A stretch of 34,286 nucleotides of DNA from Methylococcales bacterium (GTDB lineage Bacteria; Pseudomonadota; Gammaproteobacteria; Methylococcales; Methylomonadaceae). Location: NCBI GenBank assembly GCA_028713145.1, contig JAQTOT010000004.1, positions 1-34,286 on the forward strand. The letters are read 5' to 3'. The translations under genes and the position numbers were made by a program. Each line of letters begins with the position of its first letter. Positions within the stretch are counted from its first letter, which is position 1. Under the pieces are notes generated by a model. It made no database searches. It was given only the letters and a program-made list of their open reading frames with translations, and was not told the DNA's origin. Of this stretch, positions 28,878-34,286 are shown piece after piece.

Positions 28878-30497
28878 TTATTTTGAATATTCGCAATTAT
28901 GATATGCAGACGTACCGTTTAGATAATCGCCAAGACGTAAAGCAAGCGCAGTTAACGTTAAAGTCGGATTTATTGCCCCAGACGACGGGAAAACGGCAGT
29001 GGAACAAATATACACATTATCTACACCATGAATCTGCAAGTTAGAATCAACCACACCGCTTTTTTCATCGTCGCTCATTCTGCATGTGCAAGCCGCATGG
29101 TCTGCACGCCAAGATATATTGGGTTTTCCTGACAATGTAGCTGACATAGTCTCAAAAATACGTTTAACATGCTCTTGAATTTCTTGCATACGTTGGTCAA
29201 ATCCGTCAGCCTGACTAAAATCAATGGCTGTTTCAATCATTCCCATGTGGTTAATTCGATTGAAGTTAGTAACGCGGTCTTTGAAATCACCAACAATTTC
29301 TACCATGCCATGCAATTGAATTTCGTTGTTTCCCTTAACGTAATTATCGATGTCTTCTCTGCTATTCCCAGATTGCATCTTACTTAGCAAATCTACTGAA
29401 GGTGAACTTGGCGGATTAACCAGAATGAATTTACCTTTAGCTTGTTCTTCTTTGCTATCAAAATGACGCGTGCAAAGTGTTGGGAAATTCATTTCAGACT
29501 GTAAATCAAGTGGGTTAGTAGACATATTCCCAGAAAAAACAAAATACGGATGCGTGATGAAATGACGACCGACTAAGTCATAATCATTCCCTAGTCCATC
29601 ACACCAAAATTCGGAAGTAGAACGTTGCAACAACTTAGAAGATTCTATTGTTCCCGCCGCAATAATTACTTTATCCGCATCTACGGTTGTCCATTTTCGG
29701 TTTTCTTTATCAAAAAACATTGCGCCACTCGCACGATGTTTTGAAGACATAATTATTTTATCTACCACACAATTGAGTTTAATTTGAAAGTTTGGATAAT
29801 CGTTCCAAGTTGTCATATCACTCAAGAAATTATTAGCAGAATAGCGTGCGCCGAAGGGACAATAATCGCATGTGCCAGTTGTTTGGCAAGGAGCATGAGT
29901 TGACGTAGTGTTTGTTATGCCATGTCTAGCTATCGGTACATGACTATAACCTATGCAAAGTGAGTTTAAGGCTTTTGCAATAGGTTGATCTTCTAAGGTG
30001 TATGGAAAAGCGGGAAATGGGTAATTTTCAGATCGTGGAACGGTCGTATCATTTGAATCACCAGAAACACCAATATACCATTCTGCTTGGTTGTAATACG
30101 GTTCAAGTTCATCATAACCGAATGGCCAATCCATACCTTGCCCAGTGTTAGAGAATAGATTGAAATCTTCGGGTTTTAATCTAAATGCCCATCCCCCCCA
30201 ATGAATTGTTGACCCACCATAAGTAAAAACACGAGCATTTCTCAATGGTACGGTAGTTTTTCCAAGACTAACATTTTCACCTTTATGATCTCGTTCAGGA
30301 TAGGATTCGTCATAATACTTAGTGTAAGGCAGTTTCGCAGATACAATGTAATCTTGCCAGATTGCAGAATCTTGCATTTTTACCTTAGTTCCCGCTTCAA
30401 GTATTAGTATTGATGCGTGAGGATTTTTCAAAAGTAAGCGTTGTGCAAGTGCTGTCGCTACAACACCAGAACCTATTATCAATGTTTCTACTTTCAT
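28878..30497 (-). CDS. GMC-family flavin oxidoreductase with CX5CX2C motif
   Basis: FAD Rossmann motif LIIGSGVVATALAQRLL...ILEAG; GGSTIHWGGWAFRLKPEDF; CQTTGTCDYCPFGARYSA; C-terminal VYICSTAVFPSSGAINPTLTLTALALRLGDYL. Confidence 0.88.
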   Translation of the reverse strand: MKVETLIIGSGVVATALAQRLLLKNPHASILILEAGTKVKMQDSAIWQDYIVSAKLPYTKYYDESYPERDHKGENVSLGKTTVPLRNARVFTYGGSTIHWGGWAFRLKPEDFNLFSNTGQGMDWPFGYDELEPYYNQAEWYIGVSGDSNDTTVPRSENYPFPAFPYTLEDQPIAKALNSLCIGYSHVPIARHGITNTTSTHAPCQTTGTCDYCPFGARYSANNFLSDMTTWNDYPNFQIKLNCVVDKIIMSSKHRASGAMFFDKENRKWTTVDADKVIIAAGTIESSKLLQRSTSEFWCDGLGNDYDLVGRHFITHPYFVFSGNMSTNPLDLQSEMNFPTLCTRHFDSKEEQAKGKFILVNPPSSPSVDLLSKMQSGNSREDIDNYVKGNNEIQLHGMVEIVGDFKDRVTNFNRINHMGMIETAIDFSQADGFDQRMQEIQEHVKRIFETMSATLSGKPNISWRADHAACTCRMSDDEKSGVVDSNLQIHGVDNVYICSTAVFPSSGAINPTLTLTALALRLGDYLNGTSAYHNCEYSK

Positions 30498-30967
30498 TGT
30501 TTATCCTCAAATGTTCTGTAAGGAGCTGGTTGATCAGGTATATAAGCCCTACCAATATAACCACAATAATTCTTCGCACCCCATGATTTAAAACCACCTA
30601 ATGCAAGTTGCCATGCCATGAATTCATTAGCCACTTTTTGTCGTGTTAACGCAAGAGGCGTTTCAGGTGGTGATTCCATTGCATTGTTATCGGTGAATAA
30701 AAATTCATAAGCTTTGTCGTTTCCGTATTCTAAAATCAGCTCATCCATAACGTTTTTTGCAATTTTGTAATAGTCGTTATAAATCGGACGTAGGTTGATA
30801 CGATTGACCATGAAACTGTAAAGCTGAGATTTTAACGGCTGTGGATCATCCAAATTTTGCCAAAATTTGCCAATATGAATAAAAATTTCCCACATGGACG
30901 TAAAAACCTCATCACTAATAGGAGGTAAATTGGCACATAGTGGATGTTTTGCAGCTTTTTGATACAT
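30494..30967 (-). CDS. Uncharacterised 157-aa protein, candidate small partner subunit of the GMC oxidoreductase
   Basis: Good ORF with RBS (aggag) upstream; ATGA overlap with the GMC gene start; no motif I recognise with certainty (C-terminal ALGGFKSWGAKNYCGYIGRAYIPDQPAPYRTF). Confidence 0.7.
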   Translation of the reverse strand: MYQKAAKHPLCANLPPISDEVFTSMWEIFIHIGKFWQNLDDPQPLKSQLYSFMVNRINLRPIYNDYYKIAKNVMDELILEYGNDKAYEFLFTDNNAMESPPETPLALTRQKVANEFMAWQLALGGFKSWGAKNYCGYIGRAYIPDQPAPYRTFEDKQ

Positions 30968-31020
30968 ACGAATTACTCCTGAAAAATTGACGAAGTTTTG
31001 TTACACCAAGAATAAAATTT

Positions 31021-31881
31021 TCAACAAATAATTTGCCCGATTTTTTCACCGACCTTCACAGATTTTCCTGCAAAAAAATTACTATCCCAATTCATTTTGT
31101 CTTTTTCAAACAGCACAATAATCGTCGAACCCATATTAAAACGTCCCATTTCGTCGCCAATTTTTAGCGTTGGTGCGTCGTTGTCATAAGTCCAGCGGCG
31201 AATTTCTTTGCACGTTGGCGGCGTAACCACACCGTGCCAAACCGTTTCAATACTGGAAACGAAAATTGCCCCGACCAAAACCAATGCAACTTGTCCGATT
31301 TCGGTATCGAAAATTGCCACGACGCGCTCATTTTTTGCAAATAAACCATTCACAGCCTGCGTTGTTGCGCCGTTGACGCTAAATAATTTTCCAGGTACAT
31401 GAATCATCTCGCGCAACGTGCCAGTGAGCGGCATGTGCAAACGGTGATAATCTTTGGGCGATAAATAAATCGTCGTGAATTCGCCGTCGTTGAATTTTTC
31501 AGCGCGAGCCAAATCGCCACCGAGTAAATCCCTGACCGTAAATCTTTTGCCTTTTGCTTGAAAAATATCACCACTTTCAATTTTTCCTGCTTGACTGACA
31601 ACGCCATCAGCAGGGCTTGCAATGGCATTTTTTTCAGTTGTTAAGGGTCTTGCGCCCGCTTTTAATTCACGAGTGAAAAAGTGATTGAAACTTTTAAAGG
31701 CATTTAAATCTTGGGTAATCGATTCGTCCCAGTTCACGCCGTAGCGTGTGGCAATTTGGCGAATCAAAAAGTTTTTCCATGTCACGTTTTCACAATGCGT
31801 AAATTTACTCACAAATTGTGACAAGGTGTGTTGCGGCAAAATAGTTTGTGAGAATTCAACGAGCGTATTTTTTAAAGTCAT
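31021..31881 (-). CDS. psd: Phosphatidylserine decarboxylase proenzyme
   Basis: [55 protein letters not shown] (autocleavage G-S-T site). Confidence 0.96.
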   Translation of the reverse strand: MTLKNTLVEFSQTILPQHTLSQFVSKFTHCENVTWKNFLIRQIATRYGVNWDESITQDLNAFKSFNHFFTRELKAGARPLTTEKNAIASPADGVVSQAGKIESGDIFQAKGKRFTVRDLLGGDLARAEKFNDGEFTTIYLSPKDYHRLHMPLTGTLREMIHVPGKLFSVNGATTQAVNGLFAKNERVVAIFDTEIGQVALVLVGAIFVSSIETVWHGVVTPPTCKEIRRWTYDNDAPTLKIGDEMGRFNMGSTIIVLFEKDKMNWDSNFFAGKSVKVGEKIGQIIC

Positions 31882-32156
31882 GAGTTTGGGGAATCAAGTG
31901 TTTTTCCGCTGAGTCCGTAAGCAAATGCAATGACTTCGGCAACAGCGAGATAGAGTTCTTCGGGAATTTCGTCACCCAAAGGAATTTTAGACAACATATT
32001 GACCAATTCGGGGTCTTTATAAATTGGGATGTCGTGTTCCTGAGCAATTTTTAAAATTTGCTCGGCATTTAAACGTGCGCCTTTTGCCGTCACGGTTGGC
32101 GCATTGTCTTTTTCTAGTTCGTATTTGAGCGCGACGGCAAAATTAGGCGGCAACAT
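31878..32156 (-). CDS. Stand-alone FlhB/EscU C-terminal-domain-like protein
   Basis: 92 aa: [75 protein letters not shown] is the cytoplasmic C-domain of FlhB without the membrane domain. Confidence 0.88.
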   Translation of the reverse strand: MLPPNFAVALKYELEKDNAPTVTAKGARLNAEQILKIAQEHDIPIYKDPELVNMLSKIPLGDEIPEELYLAVAEVIAFAYGLSGKTLDSPNS

Positions 32157-32158
32157 AA

Positions 32159-32548
32159 TTAAGGCAATGTCACAACTTCAGGTGCAATCCACGCTTCGTT
32201 GCGATGTTCCACCACAACACTCGTATAAATGCCACCACGCACATAAAAATCAGCACGAACACGCATAAAGTTTGGTGAAATCGCGTGAACTAAGTCATCT
32301 AAAATCTGGTTGGTAATCGCTTCATGAAACGCGCCTTCTTCACGAAATGACCACATATATAATTTGAGCGATTTTAATTCGACACACAATTCAGCAGGAA
32401 CGTACTCGATTTTAATTGTCGCAAAATCAGGTTGTCCTGTTTTTGGGCAAAGGCAAGTAAATTCAGGAATATCAAAACGGATGGTGTAATCACGATCCGT
32501 TTGTGGATTGGGGAAAGTTTCTAAGTCTTTTGAAGGTCTTGTAGTCAT
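32159..32548 (-). CDS. queF: NADPH-dependent 7-cyano-7-deazaguanine reductase (preQ1 synthase)
   Basis: 129 aa: [47 protein letters not shown]. Confidence 0.96.
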   Translation of the reverse strand: MTTRPSKDLETFPNPQTDRDYTIRFDIPEFTCLCPKTGQPDFATIKIEYVPAELCVELKSLKLYMWSFREEGAFHEAITNQILDDLVHAISPNFMRVRADFYVRGGIYTSVVVEHRNEAWIAPEVVTLP

Positions 32549-32621
32549 GTTTTTCTAGGTTTGACGTTAAAAATTGGTCTTCATTTTAATGCAAACCTAG
32601 GCAGATTCATAACTCGTTAAA

Positions 32622-33404
32622 TTACGCGCGTTTTGCTTCGTTCCAAAATGTGTCTAATTCATCTAACGAATAATCCTTTAATACACGCCCAGCGGTAGCG
32701 ACTTGTTTTTCAATATATTGAAAACGTTTAGAAAATTTCTGTGTACTTTCTTTTAACGCAAGTTCGGGATTGACGTTTAAATGCCGCGCTAAATTCACCA
32801 CAACCAGCAACAAATCACCGATTTCTTCTTGAATATGCACTTGATTACCCGATTCCCAAGCTTCTTTGACTTCATCTAATTCTTCCAAAACTTTCTCAAA
32901 AACGGGTGGAACTGTTTGCCAATCAAAACCATGTTGCGCGGCGCGGTCTTGAATTTTTTCACATTCTAAAAGTGCGGGAAGTGAACGGGCAACGCCTGAT
33001 AAAACGCTTTCTAATTCGGGACTTTTTTCTTTTCGTTCATCGGCTTTAGATTGTTCCCACGCCGCATGACGCTGTGCATCGGTTTCAAAAATCGCATCAC
33101 CAAAAACGTGCGGATGACGACGCACTAATTTGTCGGCAATCGATTGCGCCACATCGTCAAATGAAAACAAGCCGCGTTCGTTGGCAATTTGCGAATGAAA
33201 CACGACTTGCAACAGTAAATCACCGAGTTCAGCGCGTAAATCGTCTAAATCTTCACGTTCAATAGCGTCAACGACTTCGTAGGCTTCTTCGATAACGTAG
33301 GGAATTAAACTAGCGAAATCTTGTTTAACATCCCACGGACAACCCGTTTCTGGATGGCGAAGTTGCGTCATAAGGTCGAGTAAATTTTGAGTATTTTTTA
33401 ACAT
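32622..33404 (-). CDS. mazG: Nucleoside triphosphate pyrophosphohydrolase MazG
   Basis: LRHPETGCPWDVKQDFASLIPYVIEEAYEVVDAI...DLRAELGDLLLQVVFHSQIA; second EELDEVKEAW...EIGDLLLVVVNLARH. Confidence 0.96.
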   Translation of the reverse strand: MLKNTQNLLDLMTQLRHPETGCPWDVKQDFASLIPYVIEEAYEVVDAIEREDLDDLRAELGDLLLQVVFHSQIANERGLFSFDDVAQSIADKLVRRHPHVFGDAIFETDAQRHAAWEQSKADERKEKSPELESVLSGVARSLPALLECEKIQDRAAQHGFDWQTVPPVFEKVLEELDEVKEAWESGNQVHIQEEIGDLLLVVVNLARHLNVNPELALKESTQKFSKRFQYIEKQVATAGRVLKDYSLDELDTFWNEAKRA

Positions 33405-33521
33405 GGTTTTAAGTGTCCAAAGAATGAGTGGCGAAATTATACAACGACTTGCTAAATCGCCACGTCAGCTTATTTTCGGCTATAATTTCGCATCTTTTTT
33501 CGTTTAATTTCGGTCAATATC

Positions 33522-34286
33522 GTGTCAACAAATCAAAAAGTAACCACCTTTCAAGGGCTAATTTTGGCTCTACAAACTTATTGGGCAGAACAAGGTTGTG
33601 TGCTGCTACAACCACTAGATTTAGAAGTCGGCGCGGGAACCTTTCATCCTGCAACTTTCTTACGCGCTATTGGCCCTGAGCCTTGGAGTGCGGCGTATGT
33701 ACAACCTTCACGTCGTCCAACAGATGGGCGTTATGGAGAAAACCCAAACCGTTTGCAACATTACTACCAATTCCAAGTGATGCTCAAACCGTCGCCTGCG
33801 GATATTCAAGATTTGTATTTAGGTTCGCTCAAACGCTTAGGTTTTGATTTACTTGAACATGATATTCGTTTTGTCGAAGACAATTGGGAATCGCCAACGC
33901 TTGGGGCGTGGGGTTTAGGTTGGGAAGTTTGGCTCAACGGCATGGAAGTCACGCAATTCACTTATTTCCAACAAGTCGGTGGGCTGGAATGTCGCCCCGT
34001 CACAGGCGAAATCACTTACGGTTTGGAACGTCTTGCCATGTATTTGCAAGGCGTGAACAGTGTTTATGATTTGGTTTGGACAGAAACGCCACATGGCGTG
34101 GTGACTTACGGTGACGTGTTTCATCAAAACGAAGTGGAAATGTCAGCGTTTAATTTTGACCACGCAAAAGTCGATTTTCTGTTTGAATGTTTCAACACTT
34201 ATGAACAAGAATGCCAAAAATTGATTGCCGCTGATTTGCCCTTGCCTGCGTATGAAATGGTGTTGAAAGCCTCACACACGTTTAAT
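33522..34286 (+). CDS. glyQ: Glycine--tRNA ligase alpha subunit, GTG start, truncated at window end
   Basis: Translation from GTG at 33522: [86 protein letters not shown]...; absent from the supplied ORF track because it is GTG-initiated and runs off the end. Confidence 0.97.
   Translation, partial: MSTNQKVTTFQGLILALQTYWAEQGCVLLQPLDLEVGAGTFHPATFLRAIGPEPWSAAYVQPSRRPTDGRYGENPNRLQHYYQFQVMLKPSPADIQDLYLGSLKRLGFDLLEHDIRFVEDNWESPTLGAWGLGWEVWLNGMEVTQFTYFQQVGGLECRPVTGEITYGLERLAMYLQGVNSVYDLVWTETPHGVVTYGDVFHQNEVEMSAFNFDHAKVDFLFECFNTYEQECQKLIAADLPLPAYEMVLKASHTFN

Noticed and set aside
27796-30497. Idea that the GMC/ferritin-like genes are a violacein or indolocarbazole pathway
   Set aside because: No VioA/RebO-type L-amino-acid oxidase, VioE, RebP or tailoring monooxygenase is present; only the ferritin-like family is shared.
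33481-33486. TATAAT upstream of glyQ as a full promoter
   Set aside because: Good -10 match but no acceptable -35 at 16-18 bp spacing, so not listed as a supported feature.

Overview
The window is chromosomal DNA from an AT-rich bacterium, most likely a gammaproteobacterium judging by the family content. It is densely coding. From left to right it carries: the 3' end of pgeF (yfiH); an oxaloacetate decarboxylase operon (oadG-oadA-oadB) ending at a strong terminator; a tightly packed minus-strand run (double-CDGSH protein, CYTH protein, PLP decarboxylase, TPR/ATP-grasp protein, PepN, GH17-membrane protein, thioredoxin); a plus-strand lipoprotein operon (COG3014-like, YcfL-like, LpoB-like, LpoB/CsgG-like); a 133-bp nested inverted-repeat element; sucA without an adjacent sucB; a TauE/SafE permease; tpx; a long minus-strand run; and finally glyQ (GTG start, truncated by the window end). 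The most interesting region is about 19630-30967. Eight minus-strand genes sit with gaps of about 40 bp or less: a 157-aa protein, a GMC flavo-oxidoreductase with a Cys cluster, a ferritin-like protein resembling iminophenyl-pyruvate dimer synthase (VioB/RebD type), two tandem paralogous TonB-dependent receptors, a YfiR-like periplasmic protein, a hybrid histidine kinase with Hpt, and a REC-GGEEF diguanylate cyclase. This looks like an oxidative enzyme module fused transcriptionally to an outer-membrane receptor / c-di-GMP signalling module. It is my main candidate for an undescribed system. No CRISPR array, tRNA, rRNA or transposase gene was seen. All family assignments come from reading motifs in the translations; no database search was run.
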